Origin: an uncultured Bacteroidota bacterium
GTDB lineage: Bacteria > Bacteroidota > Bacteroidia > Chitinophagales > Chitinophagaceae
Direction of reading: 5' to 3'
Length of the DNA: 8,068 bases
Assembly (NCBI GenBank): GCA_946480675.1
Contig: CAMLKS010000095.1
Coordinates: 1-8,068 of the forward strand
In this document: piece by piece, positions 1 to 5,624 of the stretch
How the letters are laid out: every line of letters begins with the position of its first letter
Numbering within the stretch: the stretch's first letter is position 1
The notes under the pieces: model-generated
Told to the model about the DNA's origin: nothing
Databases searched by the model: none
What the model saw: the letters and a program-made list of their open reading frames with translations, nothing else
Program-made: the position numbers and the translations under genes

Positions 1-24
1 CGTTCATAGTAAATAGTGTATGGA

Positions 25-46
25 AATAATATTAATAAATATTATT
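25..46. repeat. Perfect 9-bp A/T inverted repeat
   Basis: The arms AATAATATT (25-33) and AATATTATT (38-46) are exact reverse complements around a 4-base spacer. Being purely A/T, the hairpin would be weak. It could be a protein-binding palindrome or simply chance in an AT-rich spacer. It is not followed by a T-run, so it is not a terminator on the plus strand. Confidence 0.4.
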
Positions 47-146
47 GAAGCCTGGAAACGACTAACTCAAGACACACACACCTACTTTAGCCATCAAGGA
101 CCCACTGCCCGGCACAACAGTAGTAATTAAGCCACATCGGCAGCCA

Positions 147-187
147 CCGACAATCACCCTGTGATTGATTGTCGGGCTCTTTTTTTT
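147..187 (+). terminator. Rho-independent terminator of an upstream plus-strand transcript
   Basis: A perfect 10-bp stem is formed by CCGACAATCA (147-156) and TGATTGTCGG (166-175) around a 9-base loop. A short GCTC follows, then an eight-T run (180-187). Outer bases AGC (142-144) and GCT (176-178) can extend the stem across a small bulge. Its orientation means it ends a plus-strand transcript entering from left of the window. It should insulate the gene at 338, which has its own promoter. Confidence 0.85.
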
Positions 188-188
188 G

Positions 189-218
189 GTTCTTTTTTTG
201 GAGAAGCAAAAAAAGAAC
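189..218. repeat. Perfect 12-bp inverted repeat after the terminator
   Basis: GTTCTTTTTTTG (189-200) and CAAAAAAAGAAC (207-218) are exact reverse complements around the 6-base loop GAGAAG. The hairpin begins one base after the T-run of the main terminator. It carries T-runs on both strands, so it may act as a backup or bidirectional terminator. Its right half is also part of the ~32-bp repeat that follows. Confidence 0.6.
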
Positions 219-286
219 AACTACGTCACTAAGGAGTTAGCAAAAGGAACAAACACGCCACGAAGGAGAAGCAAAAAGAATAATTA
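200..286. repeat. About three imperfect ~32-bp tandem repeats
   Basis: The core GGAG(A/TT)AGCAAAA...GAA occurs at 200, 233 and 265, so the period is 33 then 32 bp. The second and third units (about 223-254 and 255-286) align over nearly their whole length, both starting ACGYCAC. The first unit lacks the leading segment. The repeats lie between the terminator and the promoter of the 338 gene. They could be a degenerate local duplication or repeated binding sites; nothing distinguishes these. Confidence 0.5.
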
Positions 287-309
287 AGAAATAATACAAT
301 AAAAAATAC

Positions 310-317
310 TATTTTTG
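310..317 (+). promoter_or_regulatory. Bacteroidota -7 promoter element for the terminase-like gene
   Basis: TATTTTTG is an exact match to the Bacteroidota -7 consensus TAnnTTTG. It ends 20 bases before the ATG at 338, placing transcription start near 323-325 and leaving a short 5' UTR. No good TTTG -33 element is visible at the usual distance. The AT-richness of the region means the match could arise by chance. Confidence 0.5.
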
Positions 318-337
318 CACTAATAAAACACCCTATC

Positions 338-958
338 ATGAATCATAAACAATTCACCTTTACCATGGAAATGCTCCGCCACGGAGACAAGATTTTAGCC
401 TACAGTATCGCCTATCAACCCAAGGCACCTAACTACAGAACTATAGAATCCGCCGCCAACCGCTTACTGCAAAACCCGGAAATAGCTAATTATATAGAAG
501 CCACCCGCAGCCGTATTCAGCAGGAAGTAGAGGCCGAAGTAAAAGAACAACTGAAGGCTGAGTTACTCACTGTGCATAGAAAAAGACAGATACTCGCCCG
601 TATAGCCGAAGGCGATGTGTATATCGAGCAGACCTACAAGGGCAAAGGCTGCCAGTCCTGCACACAAATGGCTAAACCCACCATCAACCAGATGCTGAAA
701 GCTATAGACATAGACAACCGTATGGCGGGAGATTATGTAGACAAGCGCCCCAAGACCATTGTGCATGCCAATGTAGTCACCAAGCCTACGGAAATAGATG
801 CAGAACCAACGGCCAATAGTATTTCACATGCTGCCCTCCGGCAATTATTAAAAGGACGAAAACCGCAACAAAATGCAACAATTATAACGGCTTCTTATAG
901 CCCGCCTTGTGCCCCCACAGGGCAAAGTACAGGATATACAGGTAGCAAGGCACCATAA
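338..958 (+). CDS. Orphan phage terminase small subunit-like protein
   Basis: This 206-residue protein has the layout of small terminase subunits of the Terminase_2 type. An N-terminal helical DNA-binding segment (about residues 8-55) carries the G-D-K-I-L-A-Y..A-Y and A-A-N-R-L-L-Q-N-P-E-I pattern. A charged helix follows (about 58-80), then the segment L-T-V-H-R-K-R-Q-I-L-A-R-I-A-E-G-D (77-93) and a second helix with I-N-Q-M-L-K-A-I-D-I-D-N (about 115-126). In phages such proteins recognise packaging sites and partner with the large terminase ATPase. No large terminase, portal, capsid or integrase gene is present, so a packaging role here is doubtful; a domesticated DNA-binding role is possible. 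Two cysteines form a C-x-x-C near residues 106-109. Ile ATA use resembles the neighbours, arguing against recent transfer. The last ~26 residues are encoded antisense to the transporter and look low in conservation value. The assignment is from pattern recognition, not a search. Confidence 0.6.
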   Translation: MNHKQFTFTMEMLRHGDKILAYSIAYQPKAPNYRTIESAANRLLQNPEIANYIEATRSRIQQEVEAEVKEQLKAELLTVHRKRQILARIAEGDVYIEQTYKGKGCQSCTQMAKPTINQMLKAIDIDNRMAGDYVDKRPKTIVHANVVTKPTEIDAEPTANSISHAALRQLLKGRKPQQNATIITASYSPPCAPTGQSTGYTGSKAP

Positions 959-2195
959 GGATATAGGCAGATTGCTGGCTGCCCATGCTATCTATCAGGT
1001 AGCCGAAGAGTGGGGGGATGATGGCACCACCGGCTATACCCATTATCAGCAGTGCAGCACCTGTCTTGGTATACTTGCCCAGCCCCTTTAGCGACATAGG
1101 CCATATAGCAGGCCACATGATAGCATGCGCAAAGCCCAGCGCCGCCAGGAAGTATATGGAAGTACGTCCTTCAGTCATCAGTACACCCGCCGTCATTACC
1201 AGGCCCAGTACGGCACAAATGACCAGGTACTTTTCCTGCGATATGAATTTAGGTGTCAGAAAGATGCCCACGAAGTAGCCTACAACCATAGCACCTAACG
1301 TGAACGATGTAAAGAACCTGGTTTCATTATCTGCAATCCCCAAAGCCTTTCCATAACCTATGATAGAATCGCCCGACAATACTTCTACACCCACATATAC
1401 AAATATGGCCAGCGCCCCTAAAAACAGGTATGTGTGGTTCCATATAGATGGGTGTACCGCCACGTCTGTATCCGGGTTCTCTTCTTCATCCTGCAGGTCG
1501 GGCAGGGGCGATTTCAGTACCAGTGCGGCCAGTACTACCAGCACTATCGTCAGTACGATGTATGGATTGATGATGCGGCTGGTCAGTTCGTCCAACAGCT
1601 GTGCCTTTTCCAGTACCAGGCTGTCAAATGGTAGCTTTTTCTTTTGCAGGGCAGCTATCTGCTTGTTCAGCTTGCCTACATTCTCATTAATGCTGGCTGA
1701 ATTACTCAACAGTATGGTCGCGAATATAATGGGGCTGATGATACCTGCTGCTTTGTTGCAGATGCCCATCATGCTGATGCGGCTGGCAGCGCTTTCTTCG
1801 GGCCCTAATATGGTTACGTATGGGTTGGTTGCAGTTTGCAGTATGGTTAATCCTAACCCCTGTGTAAAAAGCCCTAGTAGGAAGAAGGCATAGCTACGCT
1901 GCATGGCAGCCGGTATAAAGATGACGGTACCTATCGCCATGATGAACAGGCCAAGGCTCATACCTTTCTTAAACCCGGTCTTCTTAAGTATGGCAGAAGA
2001 GGGCAGCGCCATAATGAAGTAAGATGCAAAGAAGGCAGTAGCCACTAAGTACGATTCAAAGTTGGTCAGTTCACAGGCAGTCTTCAAGAAGGGTATTAGG
2101 GTACCATTCAGCCAGGTAATGAACCCGAATATGAAGAAAAGGCCACCTACCAGTATCAACGAGGTGACGTATGATTGCTTGTTTTCAGACTGCAT
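882..2195 (-). CDS. FucP/GluP-type sugar MFS transporter
   Basis: This inner-membrane sugar transporter of the major facilitator superfamily is closest to the fucose/glucose-galactose FucP/GluP group. The first helix contains F-F-I-F-G-F-I-T-W-L-N-G (20-31). Other family signatures are L-Q-T-A-T-N-P-Y (119-126), G-P-E-E-S-A-A-S-R (131-139) and a late G-G-A-I-I-P-P-L-F-G (389-398). About 12 hydrophobic segments are visible. A long charged loop (about 166-206), possibly helical or coiled, sits mid-protein, with an acidic loop near 233-245. I chose the start at 2195, giving 437 residues, close to the ~438 of E. coli FucP. An in-frame ATG at 2231 would add 12 polar residues. By recalled alignment, Gly31 and Gln120 sit where E. 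coli FucP has the acids Asp46 and Glu135. The gene is divergent from a ROK kinase, suggesting shared work on a hexose or amino sugar; the exact sugar is not readable. Confidence 0.88.
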   Translation of the reverse strand: MQSENKQSYVTSLILVGGLFFIFGFITWLNGTLIPFLKTACELTNFESYLVATAFFASYFIMALPSSAILKKTGFKKGMSLGLFIMAIGTVIFIPAAMQRSYAFFLLGLFTQGLGLTILQTATNPYVTILGPEESAASRISMMGICNKAAGIISPIIFATILLSNSASINENVGKLNKQIAALQKKKLPFDSLVLEKAQLLDELTSRIINPYIVLTIVLVVLAALVLKSPLPDLQDEEENPDTDVAVHPSIWNHTYLFLGALAIFVYVGVEVLSGDSIIGYGKALGIADNETRFFTSFTLGAMVVGYFVGIFLTPKFISQEKYLVICAVLGLVMTAGVLMTEGRTSIYFLAALGFAHAIMWPAIWPMSLKGLGKYTKTGAALLIMGIAGGAIIPPLFGYLIDSMGSQQSAYILMVPCYLYILYFALWGHKAGYKKPL

Positions 2196-2214
2196 GTAGT
2201 AATCGTTATGGCAA

Positions 2215-2222
2215 CTAATATA
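2215..2222 (-). promoter_or_regulatory. Possible -7 element for the sugar transporter
   Basis: On the minus strand this reads TATATTAG, one base off TAnnTTTG. It lies about 19 bases before the ATG at 2195. If real, it rules out the upstream ATG at 2231, which would then be untranscribed. No well-spaced -33 element is visible, so this is weak support. Confidence 0.25.
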
Positions 2223-2275
2223 GCGCTTCATGCCGATTTCTCAGCGCAAGGAACAAGTTTTTAAACCACTCTGCC

Positions 2276-2283
2276 TATTTTAG
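2276..2283 (+). promoter_or_regulatory. Possible -7 element for the ROK kinase
   Basis: TATTTTAG differs from TAnnTTTG at one base and lies 23 bases before the ATG at 2307. Transcription would start near 2290, downstream of the alternative GTG start at 2283, which favours the ATG. The -33 region is only T-rich (around 2258-2262). It shows the same TTAG variation as the transporter's candidate site on the other strand. Confidence 0.3.
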
Positions 2284-2306
2284 TGCAGGAAACAAAAGGA
2301 CAGGTT

Positions 2307-3248
2307 ATGACACAGCCATTGGCATTAGGTATAGATATAGGCGGCACCAATACTACATTCGGTATTGTAGACAGGCGCGGACAGATAGTAGAGAAGGGGC
2401 ACATGAGCACTAAGGGTTTTGCTACCGTAGCTGATTATATTGAAGAGCTGGCCAATCAGTTGAGGCCGCTAATAGATAAAGTGGGTAAGCACAATATCGC
2501 AGCGGCGGGTGTAGGTGCACCCAATGCTAACTTCTATACCGGTGAGATAGCCCACGCCGCCAATCTCGACTGGAAAGGGGTGATACCGATGGCCAGGCTA
2601 TTGAACGAAGCATTGCACTTGAAGGTAACGATAACCAATGATGCCAATGCCGCTGCTATTGGAGAGATGGAGTATGGTGCAGCCAAAGGCATGAAAGACT
2701 TTGTAATGATAACGCTGGGCACAGGTGTAGGTAGTGGAGTAGTAGCCAATGGGCAATTGATATATGGCCATGATGGCTTTGCCGGGGAGATAGGCCATGT
2801 GATAGCCGTACGCGATGGCCGCCCTTGTGGTTGTGGGCGCAGTGGCTGCCTGGAGCGCTACAGCTCTGCCACCGGTATAAAGATAACGGCTGAAGAGTGG
2901 CTGGCCGACCGTACGGACGATAGCTTGTTAAGGCAGCATGCAGGCAATATATCGGCGAAGCATATACATGAAGCTGCCATAGCTGGCGATGTCCTTGCTT
3001 TAGAGATATTTGATTATACTGCCCGTATCCTTGGGCAAACACTGGCAGATGTGGTAGCTATAACCTCGCCGGAAGCTTTCGTGTTCTTTGGTGGGCTGGC
3101 CCAATCTGGAGATATACTGCTGAAGCCAACCCGAAAGTATATGGAAGCCAACCTGCTGCAGGTATTCAAGAACAAGGTAAAGCTCCTCCAGTCCGACTTG
3201 CCGGATGCGGATGCGGCTATATTAGGGGCCAGCGCACTGGTATGGTAA
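2307..3248 (+). CDS. ROK-family sugar kinase, probable glucokinase
   Basis: This cytoplasmic kinase would use ATP to phosphorylate a hexose, most likely glucose. In the 313-residue form the ATP phosphate-binding motif D-I-G-G-T-N is at 10-15 and the N-D-A-N segment with the catalytic-base Asp at 111-114. The phosphate-binding L-G-T-G-V-G-S-G is at 137-144 and the sugar-contacting E-I-G-H at 161-164. The ROK zinc motif C-G-C-G-R-S-G-C-L-E is at 174-183, with expected ligands His164, Cys174, Cys176 and Cys181. V-F-F-G-G (259-263) closes the nucleotide site. All key residues are present. The protein lacks the N-terminal helix-turn-helix of ROK repressors, so it is an enzyme rather than a regulator. 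I chose the ATG at 2307, preceded by AAAGGACAGG, over the in-frame GTG at 2283. Glucokinase fits best, but N-acetylglucosamine, mannose or fructose kinase cannot be excluded. Confidence 0.9.
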   Translation: MTQPLALGIDIGGTNTTFGIVDRRGQIVEKGHMSTKGFATVADYIEELANQLRPLIDKVGKHNIAAAGVGAPNANFYTGEIAHAANLDWKGVIPMARLLNEALHLKVTITNDANAAAIGEMEYGAAKGMKDFVMITLGTGVGSGVVANGQLIYGHDGFAGEIGHVIAVRDGRPCGCGRSGCLERYSSATGIKITAEEWLADRTDDSLLRQHAGNISAKHIHEAAIAGDVLALEIFDYTARILGQTLADVVAITSPEAFVFFGGLAQSGDILLKPTRKYMEANLLQVFKNKVKLLQSDLPDADAAILGASALVW

Positions 3249-3278
3249 TAAAAAAGAGCCCCGGAGAAACCGGGACTC
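3249..3278 (-). terminator. Rho-independent terminator of the minus-strand DUF6600-like gene
   Basis: The arms GAGCCCCGG (3256-3264) and CCGGGACTC (3270-3278) form a 9-bp stem with one mismatch around a 5-base loop. On the minus strand the hairpin is followed by six T (complement of A 3250-3255) and further A/T bases. It sits about 37 bases beyond the stop of the gene at 3315. On the plus strand, just after the kinase stop, no T-run follows the hairpin, so termination of the kinase transcript there would be less efficient. Confidence 0.8.
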
Positions 3279-3314
3279 ATTCACCATTAACCAACAAACC
3301 AACATCTAAAATCT

Positions 3315-4670
3315 TTATCGGCCACGGCCGCCACGTTCACCGCCGCCACCGCGTTCTATATTACCGCCACCTCTGTTTTCCATACGCTGTTGAGGTTGCG
3401 CTCTTTCCATGCGTTGCGGCTGTTCCATTCTTTGAGGTCGCTCCATGCGTTGCGGTTGCTCCATTCTTTGAGGTCGCTCCATGCGTTGCGGTTGCTCCAT
3501 TCTTTGAGGTCGCTCCATGCGTTGCGGTTGTTCCATTCTTTGAGGTCGCTCCATGCGTTGCGGCTGTTCCATTCTTTGCGGGCGTGTTTCCATTTGCCTT
3601 TGCCTGTCCCACTGCTGTTGCCTTCTTTGTTCAATAGCCTGCTCGCGGTTGCGTTGCATGTCCACTCGCTGCCTGTTATCGGGTCGTGCTTCCTGCATAG
3701 GTCGTGCCTCGTTGCCCCTGGCAGCATCCCTTTGCGGGCGCTCTATTGTTTGCGGCCTCTCGGTAGCACGCTGCTCCGTTCTGCCACGCACTATGCGTTC
3801 TGCATTGTTGCCACGTCCTATGCCGGCATTATTATTGGCACGTTCTGCTTTGCCCTGCGGTCCCCTTATCGGCCTTTCGGCAGCTACCAGCCTTTCCGGC
3901 CTTGCATTACCACGGCTTTCCTGTTGCACTTGTGGGCGATAGAGGTTTACCGTGTTATTACGTACCGTACTACGCTGCGGGCGGTTCACGTTATTAATGC
4001 TATAAGTCGTTACCCTTTGGCCGGTACGGCGTTCAAACTCATTGCTGCGAGGGCCGTATACATATGTGTTCCTGTTGTTCACGTAGGTATTATTGATGAT
4101 CGTTGTGTTGTTGATGATCGTCGTGTTATATCTGGCACCCCTGTAGTAGTTGTGAAACCTTGGGCTGTATATATGCTGGCAAGGTATAAATGTCCACCAG
4201 TTGTTAGGCACATAATAGTTGCGGCCAAATGATATGTTGATGCTTACATTAGGCCCCATAGGTGCCCAGCCATAGTAGCCACCGCCATCGCGCCAGCTAA
4301 CCCATGCTGGCCCCCATTCATAACCGGGTACCCATATCCAGCCATAATAGTCATCATAGGTCCAGCGGCCGTAGTGGAAGGGAGCCCAACCCCACTCGTA
4401 ATCAGATACCCAGGTATTACCATATTCCGTCATTGCCCACCGGCCACGCGAATAGTAAGGGCGGAAGTCGTTACCCACACCCCGCGGCGACCATACATAA
4501 CCATACGAAGGGTCATCTATCCACTGTCCGTATGGCGACAGTGCGTCATAGAATGTTTGTATCGAAACCGATACCCCCGGCTGTGCGGCTGCACGTTGTG
4601 CCGGCAGTAACAGTGCTATCAGCATAACCAGTCCTGCGATTCCTGCTGCCTTTTTCAGTAAGCTTCTCAT
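3315..4670 (-). CDS. Secreted DUF6600-like YxWGxW aromatic protein with a repetitive C-terminus
   Basis: This 451-residue exported protein has no known biochemical function. A signal peptide is clear: positive R-S-L-L-K-K, a hydrophobic core (about 10-23) and probable cleavage after A-A-A near residue 29. The conserved domain (about 39-165) is packed with Trp, Tyr and Gly: F-Y-D-A-L-S-P-Y-G-Q-W (40-50), W-V-S-D-Y-E-W-G-W-A-P-F-H-Y-G-R-W (87-103), W-V-P-G-Y-E-W-G-P-A-W-V-S-W (113-126) and Y-Y-G-W-A-P (132-137). This is the pattern of Bacteroidota DUF6600 proteins. Asn/Thr-rich repeats follow (181-199). A long Arg/Gln/Glu/Asn-rich, probably disordered region then runs to the end, with a hexapeptide repeat QPQRME/RPQRME near 363-421 and a Gly-Arg tail. 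The basic tail could bind nucleic acid or acidic polymers, which is inference only. The gene stands alone, convergent with the kinase. Confidence 0.82.
   Translation of the reverse strand: MRSLLKKAAGIAGLVMLIALLLPAQRAAAQPGVSVSIQTFYDALSPYGQWIDDPSYGYVWSPRGVGNDFRPYYSRGRWAMTEYGNTWVSDYEWGWAPFHYGRWTYDDYYGWIWVPGYEWGPAWVSWRDGGGYYGWAPMGPNVSINISFGRNYYVPNNWWTFIPCQHIYSPRFHNYYRGARYNTTIINNTTIINNTYVNNRNTYVYGPRSNEFERRTGQRVTTYSINNVNRPQRSTVRNNTVNLYRPQVQQESRGNARPERLVAAERPIRGPQGKAERANNNAGIGRGNNAERIVRGRTEQRATERPQTIERPQRDAARGNEARPMQEARPDNRQRVDMQRNREQAIEQRRQQQWDRQRQMETRPQRMEQPQRMERPQRMEQPQRMERPQRMEQPQRMERPQRMEQPQRMERPQRMEQPQRMERAQPQQRMENRGGGNIERGGGGERGGRGR
3407..3580 (-). repeat. 36-bp minisatellite, about 4.8 copies, inside the DUF6600-like gene
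   Basis: The unit starting CCATGCGTTGCGG recurs on the plus strand at 3407, 3443, 3479, 3515 and 3551, exactly 36 bp apart and nearly identical. The last copy diverges after about 28 bases. Each unit is two related 18-bp halves, CCATGCGTTGCGGYTGYT and CCATTCTTTGAGGTCGCT, which encode the alternating hexapeptides with Q-P-Q-R-M-E and R-P-Q-R-M-E. The period is a multiple of three, so gain or loss of copies keeps the gene in frame. Confidence 0.93.
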
Positions 4671-4806
4671 CTAAAATTGTTTTGTACTGATACCTAATCC
4701 AAATCAGGTTCCTGTTTTTCACAAGGAAATGTTAACTATTAAGTGCCGGTTAAAATGGCTTCTGTATCAATGAGATATAGCGGGCTTTCCTCTGCTGTCC
4801 ATTCAC

Positions 4807-4814
4807 TATATTTG
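4807..4814 (+). promoter_or_regulatory. Bacteroidota -7 promoter element for the alpha/beta hydrolase
   Basis: TATATTTG matches TAnnTTTG exactly and lies 18 bases before the ATG at 4833. A TTTC at 4786-4789 could serve as a weak -33 element with about 17 bp spacing. The site lies inside the extended reading frame that begins at the GTG at 4743, which argues that the extension is not translated. Confidence 0.5.
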
Positions 4815-4832
4815 GCACCACTTAAGCTATAT

Positions 4833-5516
4833 ATGAAAACCATACTATTACTACACGGCGCCATAGGTGCTGCCGACCAACTGGAGCCGCTTGCAGCACA
4901 ATTGCAAGAGAGCTATGATGTCAGAACGTTCAACTTTTCAGGGCATGGCGGTACTGCCGATAACGGGGCCTTCTCCATACCTGCATTTGCGCAGGAAGTG
5001 CTGGCATACCTGGATGCAGAAGGCCTGCAGCAGGTATCGATATTCGGGTATAGTATGGGTGGATATGTAGCACTGTACCTTGCCAAACAGCACCCGGATA
5101 GGGTAGAAAAGATAGTGACACTGGCTACCAAGTTTCATTGGGATGAACCTACGGCGGCCAAGGAAACCCAGATGCTGGATGCTGAAAAGATAGCCGCTAA
5201 GGTGCCTGCCTTTGCAGCCGCGCTGGAAAAGCGCCATGCACCTAACGACTGGAAGGCATTGCTGAACAAAACCAAAGATATGCTCCATGCCATGGGGGCT
5301 AACAATCCACTGCAGGTAGCTGACTATGCAGCTATCCAAACACCTATTACCATATGCCTGGGCGATGCTGATAAAATGGTAACGCTGGATGAAACCCTGG
5401 CGGTATATAAAACATTGCCCCACGCAAAACTGGCTGTGCTGCCCGCTACACAGCACCCCATAGAGCAGGCTAACATTTCACTACTTACATTTATTATAAA
5501 ACAATTTATAGCGTAG
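4833..5516 (+). CDS. Alpha/beta-fold hydrolase
   Basis: This small 227-residue cytoplasmic serine hydrolase of unknown substrate shows the whole alpha/beta hydrolase core. The first strand and oxyanion-hole region are I-L-L-L-H-G-A (4-10), and an S-G-H-G turn is at 36-39. The nucleophile elbow G-Y-S-M-G-G (72-77) puts the catalytic serine at 74. The acid is in L-G-D-A-D-K (176-181, Asp178 or Asp180) and the histidine in Q-H-P (207-209, His208). The cap region (about 100-165) is short and Ala/Lys-rich. There is no signal peptide. I chose the ATG at 4833 because it begins right at the first core strand. The frame continues upstream to a GTG at 4743, but those 30 residues do not resemble the fold and contain the promoter candidate. 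Esterase, lactonase or thioesterase activity are all possible. It is separated from ddl by 108 bp with its own promoter, so it is probably not cotranscribed. Confidence 0.87.
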   Translation: MKTILLLHGAIGAADQLEPLAAQLQESYDVRTFNFSGHGGTADNGAFSIPAFAQEVLAYLDAEGLQQVSIFGYSMGGYVALYLAKQHPDRVEKIVTLATKFHWDEPTAAKETQMLDAEKIAAKVPAFAAALEKRHAPNDWKALLNKTKDMLHAMGANNPLQVADYAAIQTPITICLGDADKMVTLDETLAVYKTLPHAKLAVLPATQHPIEQANISLLTFIIKQFIA

Positions 5517-5591
5517 CAAATAGCTGTGCCAACAAGGCGTTAAAGCGCTGTCATTTTTTGCTGCGGGTTACAGCATCCATATTTTTTCTGT

Positions 5592-5599
5592 TACCTTTG
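5592..5599 (+). promoter_or_regulatory. Bacteroidota -7 promoter element for the ddl operon
   Basis: TACCTTTG matches TAnnTTTG exactly, ending 25 bases before the ATG at 5625 and placing transcription start near 5605. A T-rich TTTTTTG at 5554-5560 is too far upstream (about 31 bp) to be a normal -33 element. The site lies in the 108-bp gap after the hydrolase gene, so the three downstream genes can be transcribed independently. Confidence 0.5.
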
Positions 5600-5624
5600 G
5601 CTACAAACTTTTTGTACCACCATA

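Larger units (their letters stand above)
1..337. other. Gene-free leader region with terminator, hairpins, tandem repeats and promoter
   Basis: No reading frame of useful length is present on either strand. The longest suggestion of coding is a few open codons at the left edge on the plus strand, ending at a TAA near 27-29, which could be the tail of an upstream gene but cannot be supported. From about 60 to 146 the sequence is neither a recognisable tRNA nor a tmRNA: no T-loop or CCA end was found. It may be the 3' UTR of an upstream transcript or part of a small RNA that ends at the terminator. The remaining structure is listed separately: an A/T palindrome, a terminator, a second hairpin, tandem repeats and a promoter. 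Confidence 0.6.

Noticed and set aside
60..146. tRNA or tmRNA 3' end before the terminator
   Set aside because: No T-arm consensus, no acceptor-stem pairing and no CCA could be found.
338..958. A prophage or satellite element at the left end
   Set aside because: A single small gene with host-like codon use and no integrase, portal, capsid or attachment-site duplication is not enough to call an element.
1360..1893. 177-codon plus-strand frame antisense to the sugar transporter
   Set aside because: Ser/Met-rich shadow of a well-supported membrane protein; no promoter or recognisable domain.
2283..2306. GTG start for the ROK kinase
   Set aside because: It adds eight residues not needed by the fold and overlaps the candidate -7 element. 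The ATG at 2307 has a purine-rich stretch upstream.
3407..3580. CRISPR-like regular repeats
   Set aside because: The units are contiguous with no unique spacers, lie in a coding frame and encode a regular hexapeptide.
3390..4232. 280-codon open frame on the plus strand opposite the DUF6600-like gene
   Set aside because: Its Leu/Arg/His-rich repeats are the antisense of the 36-bp minisatellite and the Arg-rich tail. The minus-strand frame has a signal peptide and a recognisable domain.
5517..5560. Terminator after the alpha/beta hydrolase
   Set aside because: There is a T-run at 5554-5559, but the preceding bases (GGCGTTAAAGCGCT) form only a very short, poor stem.
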